A DNA stretch of 64,000 nucleotides from contig OX467092.1 in NCBI GenBank assembly GCA_950106755.1, positions 26,612,582 to 26,676,581 on the forward strand, written 5' to 3'. Shown in pieces: positions 23,874 through 35,289 of the stretch. The stretch is from Climacium dendroides (taxonomy: Eukaryota; Streptophyta; Bryopsida; Hypnales; Climaciaceae). Both the position numbers and the translations under genes were made by a program. The notes beneath the pieces were generated by a model. It was not told the origin of the DNA, made no database searches, and was given only the letters and a program-made list of their open reading frames with translations. Each line of letters opens with the position of its first letter. The first letter of the stretch is position 1.

Positions 23874-25587
23874 TCATTTATTTCCTCTTAAAATACCTTT
23901 AAGAGCGGTTGATTTGTATTCCAATGTTTTTTTATGTTGAGTTTAGAGGAACCTTAACTTGTTCTAAAGTTCCTACAATAAGTTGTGAGAAGGGTTTTTT
24001 TTCCTACTTGGTTTTTCCCTTTTAGTTGAATTTCTAAGATTTTAATAAATGAATAGAAGATGTAGTGGAGATAAGAGGGAGTAGTACCTCAACCAATGGA
24101 CTTCTAGATGCCTTATGGGTCAAGTCATGGGCTGATGTGGTCCTTAGGAGAGGAGATAAGGAAGGAGGGAGCTTCCTCCTCGGCCTCTTCTTCTTTTTGT
24201 GTGTTGTTATGGAAAAAGAAAAAAGTTTTTGCATACTGTGATTTTCGAGCGACTAAGGCTTTGTGTAGGATACGAATTTTGATTTGAGATTTGGCAGAGT
24301 TGCACATCTTGTTCTTGCGCTTCTTTTGGCACTAGTTTCACTTGATTTGGAGTTGTTATGAGAAAGTTATGAGTAAAAGAGTGAGGGAAGGTCTGCTGCT
24401 ATCCGATTAGAGAAGTGGAGACTTCGAGCCTCTCCTGCAGACTCAATATTTCTTGTATTCAAGTGAAATTTAGAGTAAGTGTAGGTCTTATTGTTAGCTT
24501 TTCAAAAAGCTATCACACTTGTAAATTGAGTTTGTGAAACAAAAGATATAGACGGAAATGTGAAGGAGTGATAGGAAGAAGGAGATGAAGTTAGAAACCG
24601 CTTCTACAAACTTTAGCTTTGAATTTGGAGTGTCATAGAACTTAGGTAGGGTGGAATTTGGAATTGAAAATTTGGTGTAGAGTTTTAAGGCAAGTTAGGA
24701 TTCCAACCTTTCAAGTTTCAAGAGTTTTAGAGTATTATTGAACATTTTGTGGCCAAAACTAGCACATGCACATTCAGTTGCCAAGCAAATTTGAAGTGCT
24801 TAAGTTTGGGGTGCTATAGAAGGAGGAGTATTTGAAATTTTGAGTTCAGTTTTGGAGGAGATCTTTATGATACTTTAAGCTTTCAAAGACTCAAATATCA
24901 AGCAATTTGGAGCGTTTTTGAGCATTTTATGTCTTACAAGGTGTATGCATGTTCGGTTGCTAAGGGATTTTGGAGCACCAACTTTGAAAGACTATAACTT
25001 ATGACTTGTAAGTTCGATTCTGTTGAAATTTGGAGGAAGAGTAGATGGTGTTGTTAGCTTTTCAAAAACTTATAACACACTTCATTTGAGATTATGATGT
25101 GTTTGGAGCATCTATTTTAGTGTTGCTGCCTTCTTCAAGAGGTTTCAAGGCTTGCGGTTTTGATTCCTACTTCATTTAGAACCACACAAACACTTGTATT
25201 AGTATTTATACGGTGTATATACGGTCTACTATATACGTATTCTACATATTTATATACACATATTTATACGTACATACGTACACGAATTTTATGCGTATTT
25301 TATACTTGTATTGTACGACTATACGTACACGAATTTTATACATATTGTATATTTGGTATAAAGACGTTTGTATTTGAATACAAGTATTTCTACCTATACT
25401 TGTATACATACTCTTGCATATTCAAGTTGTTCTTTTACCTTGATGGTTCATCCATTTATTTACGGACAGCTTTAGTTCCCTCCACTTGAAGTATTATCTT
25501 CTATTGTATTCTCTTAGTTTGGTGTTATAAATCAAAGACCTGACTTTGTTTTCACTTGCTCCCAAACCTAATCACTTCTAGTTGCAG
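23874..25587. other. Non-coding stretch with a TATACGTA-rich patch
   Basis: No protein recognised. 25195-25400 is low-complexity, dominated by TATACGTAC, TATATAC and ACACGAATTTTATA. The region ends in a likely acceptor (TTCTAGTTGCAG at 25587). Confidence 0.45.
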
Positions 25588-26238
25588 CAAAAAAACCCTG
25601 TGTTTCCCCTAAGCAAACTCTTATTACCCGACAGCGCCATATCGTGGAGGATATTGAATCAGATACGGAATTTGACAAGATGATGGAGGACGACGCAAAG
25701 AGGACTGAAAATGTTGAGGATGTCGGCCGAGCAAGGGCGGAAGAGAATGTTGGGGCGGATGATGAACTCATAGTTGATGCCCATGTTTCCAACTTGCCCA
25801 ACTTCATTGACCTGGGTAGTGATAATGATGTTGCGGATCATCCTCGAGAATCTGATGACGATGAAGAAAACGATGATGGCGCTTCCAAACAGAAGGAAAT
25901 GAAGCCACTGCTCTTGCCCACGGGTTCCATCATCAAGGTGGAAAAGGACTATTGGAGGCTAGAAGAGGAGAAGAAGACCAGAATAATTGAACGAATAGCA
26001 GCAAGGGCAGCAAAAGACAAAGAGTTGGCCGATGCGAATGCAAAAATAATGGAGTTGCAGATAAAGTCGCAAGCCCAAATCTTGGATCTATCGTCCCAAT
26101 TTGAGCAACTCAAGCAGCTCTTGTCATCCCAATCTAGTCAACAACTTGGAAATCCCTTGGTTGTATCCCAAGCTGGGCCTTCACATCCTCCACTACCTAT
26201 CTCTACATCACCAATCGTGCAGGAACTGGTTGTTAGGC

Positions 26239-26268
26239 TCCCTCATCCTCGTATCGATGATAATGAGG
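26239..26268. repeat. P1-like palindrome inside coding sequence
   Basis: CCCTCATCCTCGTATC-GATGATAATGAGGG in exon 1 of the phosphatase-fusion gene: 7-bp perfect outer arms, imperfect inside. It is translated LPHPRIDDNEG. Related phrases at 25830-25855 (HPRESDDDE) and 26400-26424 (HPRVDDADR) read in the same frame. Confidence 0.6.
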
Positions 26269-28597
26269 GTGGTCGTGCAGTGACACTGGAAGATGTCGTT
26301 ATTTGCACACCAACTTCGCAATTGCCAAGGATATCTTCGCCAATCCCTTCAGCATTTGAAGTTGTTGTTCCGGAGCCACAAATTGCCCTACAAGATGCAG
26401 GACATCATCCTCGTGTTGACGATGCTGATCGTGTTGCAGAGGTCCCGGCGTCTCCGATTGAAATGACCTCCGTCCCTGAGTCGGCGAAGGCTGTTGTGGA
26501 ACGCCATTCTCCCTCCTTTGATGAAGAGGAGGAGAAGGTGGACTACGGCGAGGGCGAAGAAGATCTTCACGATACTCCTCCGTTCGAAGAGAAAGGTCCT
26601 TCTTCTAAGCCCGCTGAGGGGGAAGACGATTCCACCCAAGCGGGTGGATCTTCGCAGGTAAACTCCTCAAATCCAGAGTATTAATTTAAGGTGGAGAGTG
26701 TGATAGTCGTTTGTTATTGTTTGGAATGCGGTGCGCATGAACTGCCGACTCTTATTCGAATTCATGATGCTTGACAGGATGGCGTGCCTATCCTTGAATG
26801 AATTGCACGGATGGATCCTGTGTCCGTGGTCGACATGCGTGTAGAATAGTATAGCGTAGGCTTCAATGCGCAGTCTTGACGACCCATACTTAAACGAAAT
26901 TTCGACATGTATTTTATAATCTACCTTAAATAAAGTATAAGCGTTTCAATAGATTGTGTACAATGACGTCTAATTGATCCGATTTGTGCATGTGTTCATG
27001 CTCAGCTCAATACACATAGAAATGTGCAATGTCCGGTACCAATGAAAGCACTCCCTCGCGGAAGTCCCCAGTCAATTAGTGGAATGAAATGCATCTGTCC
27101 GCTTGCTGGTTCTCCCACTTCTGCATTTATTCAGGTAACTCCAATTCTCATTTGTTTTACTTTGATCAGATAGCATCGGAGGGGCAAAGAGAGGTCTTGC
27201 AAACGAGCTTGCATCCTTTGATGCCTCCACCGCGGAGAAAATGGCTGAATATTATCTTAGACCTGAACGGCGTGCTTTGCCAGAGCATGCCGAGGGCGTT
27301 TGCTGATAAATTGAAGTCTTATAGGCTTGAAGACAATGTTCTTAGCCATCGGTACCCGACTGTCATCGGATCGAAAGCAGTATTCGCTAGACAGAATGTC
27401 AGGGAATTCTTGCAGCAGGTGTCGGAAATTGCGCATAGGGTCATTGTGTGGTCCACCATGATGAAGCATAATGCAGAACCGATTGCTGGGCACCTGTTCA
27501 GCAATTGCAGGGCCCCCTTCGATATACTAGGCCAGGAGCAGTGTTCGAAGGTAGAAGTCGCTCCTGGAAAGTTCTTCCATCGCAGAAACAAAGTGTTCTG
27601 CTTGAAGATTATTGAGGATGGCCTGTTTTCCGTTCATAGTCAGGGCCCGTTCTTTAACGATCAAAATACCCTTCTCATTGATGATTCTCCTGAAAAGAGT
27701 ATTTGCAATGATAATGGGAATGCCTTGTTCCTCGAGACTTGGAGTCATTCCAAGCGGAGGGACGACGTGCTCTTGGGCGAGCTGCTCCCTTGGCTCCGGA
27801 GGTTGCATTCCAACTGTCCGAATGACGGGATGCAACAATACATCAATGAGAATTGGATCGGGTTAGACCCACCCAGTCCCGATGACCATGCCCTCCAAGA
27901 TATCATTGAGGGCATGAAAGAGTCCGCGAAGGTCATGAATTGCTCATACGAACTTTCCACAGTAGGTCTACGTGTAGAGACGCGTCGCCGTAGAGTTTAC
28001 ACTTCGACTTAGAGTTTACACTTCCGTGTGATTGAGCATGCAGGGGTCCAGGCATTTTGTACTATATATTTCAAGTGAATGACCATTCTTTGAGATTAAT
28101 ATATGAAGCTCTTTTTTTATCAATCATCTTCTGGCACAATGTTTCAGAATTTGTTTGCCCTCAAAGTACTACTTGATCGATGCAAAAGGCAGGAATTGAG
28201 CTTATTAATAATTATTTAGTGCAGGTCGAAGGTGTTCGCTTTTTGGGATCACTTGTGAAGCAAAAAATCACAAGGAGCCTCCTCTCTGGGTCGGAAAAGG
28301 CACGATCGAGTGACTCCAAATCCGATGGTGGAAGCTGTGAAACGGCTCCCTTCTCTAAGCTCTACATGTTGCGCTCTGCCGCGGACGCCACGTCGGCTGC
28401 CATCGACTATTCAAAGGGGGATATTGAGGACAGCGTTGTGGACAGCCCCCCGAGTCGTGGACCCGGAAGGACTCCTATTTGTTCTCCATCACCGTTGAAG
28501 CGCACGTCCTCGAGCCACGGACGATCTGCATCACCAACTTCGTGCATGGGCACTCCCACAAGTCGGAAACTAAAGCTCCCGGTCGACAACGTTGTGA

Positions 28598-28620
28598 GAT
28601 ATCCTCGGCTCGAGGATGAC
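28598..28620. repeat. P1 palindrome inside coding sequence
   Basis: GATATCCTCGG-CTCGAGGATGA, translated VRYPRLEDD in exon 3. A weaker relative at 29038-29062 (TTATCCTTCGA, GACGATATCC) is translated HYPSRRDDI in the same exon. Confidence 0.75.
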
Positions 28621-29157
28621 ATTCAAACTTCGACTCGGTTGGCTTCTATCCCCATTGTTGGAGTGGAATCAGAACTACTTCTAAAGGGAGAAAACGAGAT
28701 TTTACTTCACGGGAAGGCTGTTTCATTCTGTAAAACATCGTTTGATGGTAATTCATCACCTCGTTTGAAGTCTCGCGGAGCGAGTTGAACGCCATCATCG
28801 GATAGTCTTTTTCGACAAAGAATTGTTAGAGAGCAAAGGCTAAGTATGGGCTCAAAATCTACCAAGGCTGTAGTTGTAGACCTAAACCCTAAACCGATTC
28901 TACCAAGGCCGCCCTTCAAAGGTCCAAAATCTCATTCTGCTTTGGAGGTTCCCGAAAGCATGAGGAGGCCAAAGTGGAAAGCTAGGGCTACGCAGAGTTT
29001 GAATGATTGGGATACTTCTGATAGTCAAGGTTGGCCGCATTATCCTTCGAGGCGTGACGATATCCTACGAGGGCTTGCAAAGGTGCAAGCAATGGAAGCA
29101 GCAAAGATTGAAAGTTCGGAAACCAAAGAAAAAAAGTGGGAGAAAATGTGCAAATAA

Positions 29158-29674
29158 CAAAGACAAGTTTTAGAATCCATCCATTTTGTAGTCTCTTTTA
29201 CCATGAGTAGAATGATTGTCAAATTGTAAGTACTCAGAGAAATTGAGTATGTACGGGCATATTGTAGTTACTATAAATAGCATAGCAAATATACAAAAAC
29301 TAGAACACAAAGGAGGTGCTATGACATGTAACTATGAAGCACTTTATTGTTTTCACATGGATTTGGGAAAATCAAAAATAAACTCAATGATTCGTTTGTT
29401 TTTACTGTAAATGATCTATTCTATTGCAAATGACACGGTTCCTCGAAGCTTCTTAATTGATCGTGAACTCATTCGCTTGATTAATTTCCTTGAAAGCACC
29501 TTTTGAACCATCGCATTATTAAATTGATTGTCATCATATAAAATCACCTCTTCTATCTCTTTAGATGCAACTTCTTGTTGATGTTGAGAAAACAGTTCTA
29601 TTTATCATTGAGTTCAACAACTCTTTGTGAAATGGGGCTTTGGTTTTCAATTTTTGAAGTCTCAAAATGACCAT
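29158..29674. other. Nested element right subterminal region
   Basis: AT-rich non-coding spacer between the last exon and the right TIR. Inward of the TIR, GTCTCAAAATGACC near 29658-29672 echoes the TIR core. Confidence 0.5.
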
Positions 29675-29702
29675 TTTGTCTCATTTTAACGAATAAGGCC
29701 TT
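29675..29702 (-). repeat. Right TIR of nested element
   Basis: 28 bp, perfect inverted match to 6787-6814. The following 29703-29706 is ATAA, identical to 6783-6786. Confidence 0.93.
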
Positions 29703-30284
29703 ATAAGGGACTTCCATGCCAAATTCAACTTGGGTTGCCTCGCCGCTTTGTGCTCCTTCTATGACTATGAACACCTATGCAATCAACCTTCACTATATAC
29801 TACCTTCACAAGTAGGGACACTGCAAATCTGTTGAGGAACACTACATTGCCTCAAGAAATTCACTTGGAAAACACATCAGTGTCTACTCTTATTTGTGAG
29901 GAATCATTACAAACAATACGGCACCCCAATGATTTTACCTCGATAAGTGTTAATTTGATTGAAGTAGGGCCATGAAGACATTAAATCTCTGATGGAATTG
30001 AATTGGATTCATCATGTGTTATGTGGATAATAATAAGGTTGGTGTGAACAAAATAATAAATATTGCATATACCTGACACATGATTCACCATGAATTTATG
30101 ATCGTTGTTCCATTCAATTCCAAAGTCACCTAAATATTATCCACAAAATTTTTTTAACCTGAGTGTCAACTACTGACTATGACAACATCCTTTGCTCTCA
30201 AGTGATAACAGAAGTTGAGGCTAAAATGAAAGTTCTCGTTGTATCAATGTCAATGGGCAGCGTAGTCCAATGTGCAGTCCTTAC
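29703..30284 (-). other. Upstream part of outer transposase intron
   Basis: Non-coding AT-rich sequence. On the minus strand it starts at 30284 with the donor AAG-GTAAGG (30279-30287), a near-perfect 5' splice site. Its other part is 6511-6786; without the nested element the intron would be about 0.85 kb. Confidence 0.7.
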
Positions 30285-31526
30285 CTTGTTGACAGAAGCT
30301 AATAATTGGTTCCATTGGGTATTAGCAGGGAGAACTTTCAGGCTCACTTTCTCTCCACTTTCTAAAGTGAAAGACAAGTGGGGCATGTGGTCTGCGCTTC
30401 CCTCCAACAAAGACTGTAGAGTTTGGATGGCTTGAACAGTTGATGTTCGCCTTTTTGTGTTGTTGAAGTTGCCATGCGGAGCACCTTGGACATTGGCCTT
30501 CGCCTTACCCTTGTACCTTTGAAAGGTCCGCAAGGAAACCTTGTGAAGCGTCCTCCAAGCAAGCTGACAAATGCTTATGCCTTCTACGGTGACGACTCCT
30601 TTGTACATAGTCCAGTGGACGTCCAACATCTTGGTGGACTTCACTTGAAATGTCTGCAAGTACAATTTTGTGCAGAGGACACAAATGGTGGAAGGATGGA
30701 ATTTCTTCGTGCAGTCTTTGTTGCAGCATCGTTGCACAAAGACATCTGCAATGGATTCCGATGATAACAAGTTTGTCTTTTTGTTCAGCAATGCAGCGGC
30801 TCGTGTTCTTCGCTCATAGCGATATGGTTGTTTGCCTTGTCTTTTTCAATTCTGCTCTAATTCTTTGTCGAGGGTAGCTTGTTTCCGAGCATGATCATAG
30901 ACACTGGCATAACCATTCTCTCCGAGATAAAACAAGAGGCGCGTTGGCCAACGCAAGCACGTGTCTCCCACACTGGGATCCCCATTGTAGACCTTCAGTA
31001 CAACGATGCCAACATCATTGTCGCCCAAACGGTTGCATCCATCAATACATGCCTTGGGATTTGCAGCGATGATAATCACTTCAGCAAAATTGGAACCATC
31101 AACGTGCCTTGCCAGCAGAGCCTTCCCAGACCATCCGTCGTGGTCGATGCCTTCACAATTAGGGATAGGACTAGGGTCTACGACTGTAGTAGAATGATCC
31201 TTTGATACATCTTCCTCACATTCTTCAAATCCCTGTCCACGCAACCACATAGGAGTCAAGACCATCACAAGAGTGGAATGCTTCATTCACTACAACAGAA
31301 TATGGTAAAAAATCGCACTCGGTTTTGAGTGCGCAATTTTATTGGCATGTATCGTTGTAGTGATGTTGGGGTCCAAATATGCAGAATAAAGCAACACGTA
31401 GAGAAGAAAACCTCGTCGTTGTCGACTTTGCTTGACGATGTATGAATCATGAAAACTCACTGCCCAAGGACCTGCAATGCCACGGACGTCGAAATGAACT
31501 CTCACTTCTAGGAGGATGGCAAGCAC
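30285..31526 (-). pseudogene. Outer transposase, 5' exon (N-terminal third)
   Basis: Below 30791 the frame matches the N-terminus of the nested-element transposase: LLSSESIADV, CCNKDC, VHWTMYKGVV, LAWRTLHKVSLRTFQRYKGKA (helix-turn-helix-like), LEGSADHMPH, LESGEKV. It stops aligning at the donor after LLASVNK (30285). The homologous sequence resumes at 6510 with VNQALGDNPNITTLQP. Above, 30849-31286 matches the 144-codon leader part of the nested copy (NCEGIDHDGW/VCEGISRAKW, DNDVGI/DDRVAI, YDHA/YDHD). A single TGA (30846-30848) separates the two parts, at nearly the same place as in the nested copy. A 75-bp miniature insertion (31288-31362) breaks the frame; without it the frame extends to an ATG at 31526. 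Confidence 0.8.
31288..31362. mobile_element. 75-bp CACTA-like miniature element in the transposase leader
   Basis: Ends are CACTACAAC on both strands, with partial pairing inward and an internal hairpin around CGCACTC..GAGTGCG (31314-31333). Flanks are ATT and ATG, so the expected 3-bp duplication is imperfect. Removing 78 bp fuses the coding sequence on both sides in one frame (DPN then MKHSTLVMV). Confidence 0.65.
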
Positions 31527-31800
31527 GCTTCAGGAAGATATGAAAAGCAGAAACATCAATGTTCGGAGACGTTCAATTTGCGCACCAAGATTCACAAAAG
31601 ATAGGAACTGAGACTACTGAAAAGGGAACGTCTCAACATGGAAGCAACGTTCTTGGAATGGTAGTGACTGCAAGTACTTTCAGAATGAGCAATCTGGACC
31701 TAAACATCCCACACTCGAAAATGTGCTTGTTAGAATCACTTTTAAGATGTGCGGTCTAATCCGAGCGATACCTCCTCCATGGCCACAAGTCACAGCAGTT
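31527..31800. promoter_or_regulatory. Region between outer transposase start and P2 array
   Basis: Non-coding on the minus strand upstream of the transposase frame. Its position corresponds to 10234-10458 in the nested element, which likewise separates the transposase from its palindrome array. A promoter here is inferred from position only. Confidence 0.35.
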
Positions 31801-32196
31801 GGGTTCAGACTACGCGGTCTGAACCCACAGATTCATGTTCAAGGATGGGAGTGGAAGTTCAAGAGTGCGGACCGCGCAAAATAACCGATTCATGTTGAAG
31901 GAATGGAGTGGAAGTGGATGTTTTCGGACCGCGCGGTCTGAGCCTGACGCCACCACCTCGCAATTCAGTCACCTCGGCCAAGTTCAGACCACGCGGTCTA
32001 AACCCTAAATTACCTGATCAAGGAATCCGTGGACGCAGACGCCACCAAACCACAAGGTCAAAGCCTGACGCCACCGACTCAAAAAATAGTCACCCTCAGA
32101 GAGTTCATGCTGCGCGGTTTGAACTAGGCCTTCTCCATATTGCAGGGACGATCAGAGATGGACAGATAAATCAACTCATGCTGCGCGGTCCGAACC
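31801..32196. repeat. P2 palindrome array upstream of the outer transposase
   Basis: Sites: 31801-31826 (GGGTTCAGAC-TACGCG-GTCTGAACCC, 10-bp perfect arms), half site near 31867, 31923-31944, 31982-32004, a degenerate site near 32046-32064, 32102-32124 and 32174-32196. Spacing is about 55-75 bp, and phrases such as CAAGGATGGAGTGGAAG and GCCTGACGCCACC recur between them. This mirrors the P1 array beside the nested transposase although the motif is unrelated. Confidence 0.9.
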
Positions 32197-33235
32197 ACTG
32201 CACTTGCTAGTTCTCGACCAAAACATCACGGTAATTGACATCATCGTAACACTACTTATCATAAGCTACATTTGTCGGCCTATTACGGACACGGGGCTGT
32301 ATGTATGCAACAATGTGAATAATCTACTTGCAGAGGCAAGTAGTACATTCTATGACTTGTGGAATACGGAGTGATGAAGTCTAAGTACAGCTACCGCATA
32401 AGAACCATACACTGAGACCAATTCAGCAGCTCAGCCTTCATTAGTACAGCTATTCATGATTGCAAGGTCACATTCAATCAAAGTAGGAATAGAAAACGTC
32501 TCCATCTCTACATTTCCAGTGTATCCAATCCTAATGCTCAAGAGCACGCCTTTCAGGGAATTTGAATCGATCAATTCCGCTATACGCTGCTCAATTCTAC
32601 AATCCGAAATCAACAGACGACCTAATTCTACAAATCATCCAATCTAGCAGTGCGATGCGGGAATTCTTCCTCAAGACACTCACTAAACTTCCTTTCTTCG
32701 AAATTCCGACATTCTAACAGTTGCCAACGTACGCAAGCTTAAGTCCAAACGGCTCCACCTTGCATAACGCTCCAACATCCGCTACAAGTTCACACAAACT
32801 TGCATTTGAAAGCACAGAAATGAAGTCATTGGTTGCCGAATACTGAAACCCAACTTCCACTAAATACGTACTCTCGTTGTAGACTAAGAGCGTTCGTTGT
32901 CCACATCTAAAGAATGCAAGTGCCGCACCTACAGTCTTTGCGCCCAAGCAACCACGCTCCAGCGACGATGCCCTCCACAAATCCAACAACACAAATACTG
33001 CGGCCAAATCAACCTCCTCAACTCAGAACTCCGACGCGCAAAAATGAAGCAGGCGGAGGTAGTGCAAAAGCAACATGCGAAAATGAGGTCAGCTGTCAAT
33101 GCGCTGCCATCAAGTCCGCCGCCGCCTTCAGGCTGATTTGGCAATGGCACATTTCCCGAGATGGACTGGTAGCGCACCGGGTTCTGTCTTCTTTAACCTC
33201 TAAATGTTGGACCTATGGTCGCTGATTTCAAGCCT
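32197..33235. other. Mixed-composition region, no gene assigned
   Basis: More GC than the region that follows, with several short frames on both strands, none resembling a family I know. May be a leader or remnant of cargo. Confidence 0.35.
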
Positions 33236-35289
33236 CATTGTCATCACTCAATTTCTTGCCATTTTGCAACAAAATATGTATGGAGAAAATTTAACTTATT
33301 TTTATGAGATGAAACTAAAAGTCTTGCTCGTTGCACCAAAATTTTAGATTTTTTTTTAAATAACTGATTTTTTGGGGAATTTTGGTAAATATAATGAAGA
33401 AAATTCATATCCAATAGAAAATTATTTCAAAAAATCTGAAAATTCCAGCATGTGTGCATATTATAGTGATGACCAACATGGTATAAACGCATTTTACGTG
33501 CCATTCTATAATTAGAACGCAATAGACATTGAAAATACATTGAAAGTTTAAATTGCAATAAAAAATTGATTATTAGGAATTTTTTTGAAATTCTAATTGG
33601 AGTAGAAACTAGAGTGAATGAACTTTATTTTGTTAGTGGGGCTTAAATTCAAAAGATATCATTTTGGTAGAGAAATTTCAGATTTAAAGCAAGGAGCAAC
33701 AACTTTCTAAAATGCACTAAAATAGCATTTATGTGAAGACAAACTCCAAACTCAACTAGATTATCTTCATAACCCAACATGGAAGGTCAACAACAAAGAA
33801 GTGGATGAAAAAATTCTTCCCAACTTTCTACAGTTGAAGAAATTTTCATTCAAAAGCCACAAAATGGTCTCGTCGTCATTTCTGGATTCATTAGCATTCA
33901 GATACTCTACAATTACCATCGAGTATACCTAATTCCAGTTTCAGAAAATCCAAACTTCTTCTCTAAAAAACTTTTCCCATTTGCTGCAAATAACCTCTTA
34001 TGGAAAGTTCATTTTCCTTGAATAATGTTGTAATCGTGAACTTAAATGTGTTTTCGTTAAATATTTGAATTTGGAAAAATTCCATTTCCATTCATTCCTC
34101 AACTCATTCTAGAAATCATTTCATATGTTATTTGCGTTGGGAATTTCTGGCAAAAGGAACCTGTAGTCATTATTGAACAAAGCTCACAATTATATATCAA
34201 AATTGTACTGTATGCTTTTTTAGAGTTGGAAGTCTTGGAATTGATCATTTTAAGAACAAAGTTACCATGTTCTATATTCATCGGAAGTACAAGATGAATT
34301 TCCAATGTAGTCTAGAAGGTATTGTGATACTATAAAATTATTTCTACACATGGCTATCTCACCTCAGTCTCAATTCTTCAAGGTTGGCCAATTTACAACC
34401 AAACAATAGTATTATCAAATGATATATTAAAAAAATTCAACATTGGAATTAAAAATTTGTCATTCTAGTGTACAACATATACCAATGAAATTTTGAAGTA
34501 CAAACATAATGTGGTGATTAGATTTCATTTCCATATTTCCATACTCTTTGTATTGTAGTTCAGAGGAAATGATTAAAACTGGTTTTTTAAAAAGGGCCTT
34601 CTACATAGAAGACATTAATTCAATGATTAGATATAAAAAAAAATGCCTTTCCTTCATAGGATCATACAAACATTTGAGACTGCTGTAAAGTACTCATGGC
34701 GCAAGTAATGGTTATTATACAATTAAAGAATGAGCAAAATATTCTTATGTGTAGGTAAACAGATCTTCAAGAAAGCTTCATAATATGCAACCCTTTAGAA
34801 GGTATACAATTTATACATTTTGTGAATTCATTTCTATAATTTCTGTAAGTTTGTTAAACGTTTGAAATAGGAGTCTATCATAAGAAATTTTCTAAATTCT
34901 TGCTTCCAATCCTTAAAAGGAATATGTAATAGCATTCCCACCTCTCCAAATTCTAATATATTTCCAAAAATCTATATTTCGTGTACACTTTAATCTACAA
35001 TTAAAAAAGGGTTATGAAAACCATTCCAAGCTCGGCTCCTAGCTCGGGGCTAGAGCCCCTTGGTTTACTATGCATGTTTTCATGTATTTCATTTTGGACC
35101 TTTCCGCTTGTCTCTTCATTTTTATTAAGCAAGTTCAAGTAGAAACAAGATTTACATATATATTCCACCGAGGTTTCAGTACTTTGGTTGCAAGTAACAT
35201 TCTTTCTTCTATGAATTGGAATTGTCCATGTTTTGTAGGAAAATCAAAAGAGTGATAATGGATACATTGCCAATGTAACCCATCATATT
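33236..35289. other. AT-rich non-coding stretch
   Basis: No coding signal. 34010-34200 resembles 38850-39050 in the same orientation (TAGAAATCATT-CATAT, TAGTCATTA), so it holds repeat fragments. Confidence 0.45.

Larger units (their letters stand above)
25588..29157 (+). pseudogene. Charged/coiled-coil plus NLI/FCP1-type phosphatase-like fusion (nested element)
   Basis: Three exons join in phase 0: 25588-26658 (donor CAG-GTAAAC), 27170-27961 (acceptor TTTGATCAG, donor ACA-GTAGGT) and 28225-29157 (acceptor TTAGTGCAG). Exon 1 is acidic (ESDTEFDKMMEDD, repeated HPR-x-DD), with a short coiled coil (ERIAARAAKDKELADANAKI) and Pro/Ser-rich spacers. Exon 2 is an NLI-interacting-factor/FCP1-like HAD domain: WLNIILDLNGVLCQ (motif DxDG with Asn for the second Asp), VIVWSTMMKHNAEPI, NTLLIDDSPEKS, LLPWLRRL. 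The second catalytic Asp is replaced, so phosphatase activity is doubtful. Exon 3 is basic and Ser-rich. The only break is an in-frame TGA at 28786-28788, where CGA would restore the frame. The start lies in an unseen upstream exon. The outer element has a relative at 45.5-53.5 kb. Confidence 0.7.
6787..29702. mobile_element. Nested giant DNA transposon (22.9 kb, 4-bp TSD ATAA)
   Basis: Seen directly: perfect 28-bp TIRs (6787-6814 and 29675-29702, beginning AAGGCCTTATTCGTTAAAAT) flanked on both sides by ATAA (6783-6786, 29703-29706). The two halves of the outer transposase gene lie on either side of it and complement each other, with consensus splice sites facing the insertion. Contents, left to right: transposase (minus), P1 palindrome satellite, telomere-like repeats, direct repeats, a ParB/methyltransferase-like gene (plus) with P1 sites in its introns, a small hypothetical gene, and a phosphatase-fusion gene (plus) ending 545 bp from the right TIR. 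It has fewer premature stops than the outer element, as expected for the younger insertion. Confidence 0.93.

Noticed and set aside
31280..31365. Exact 3-bp duplication around the 75-bp element
   Set aside because: Flanks are ATT and ATG, not identical; the call rests on TIRs and frame restoration only.
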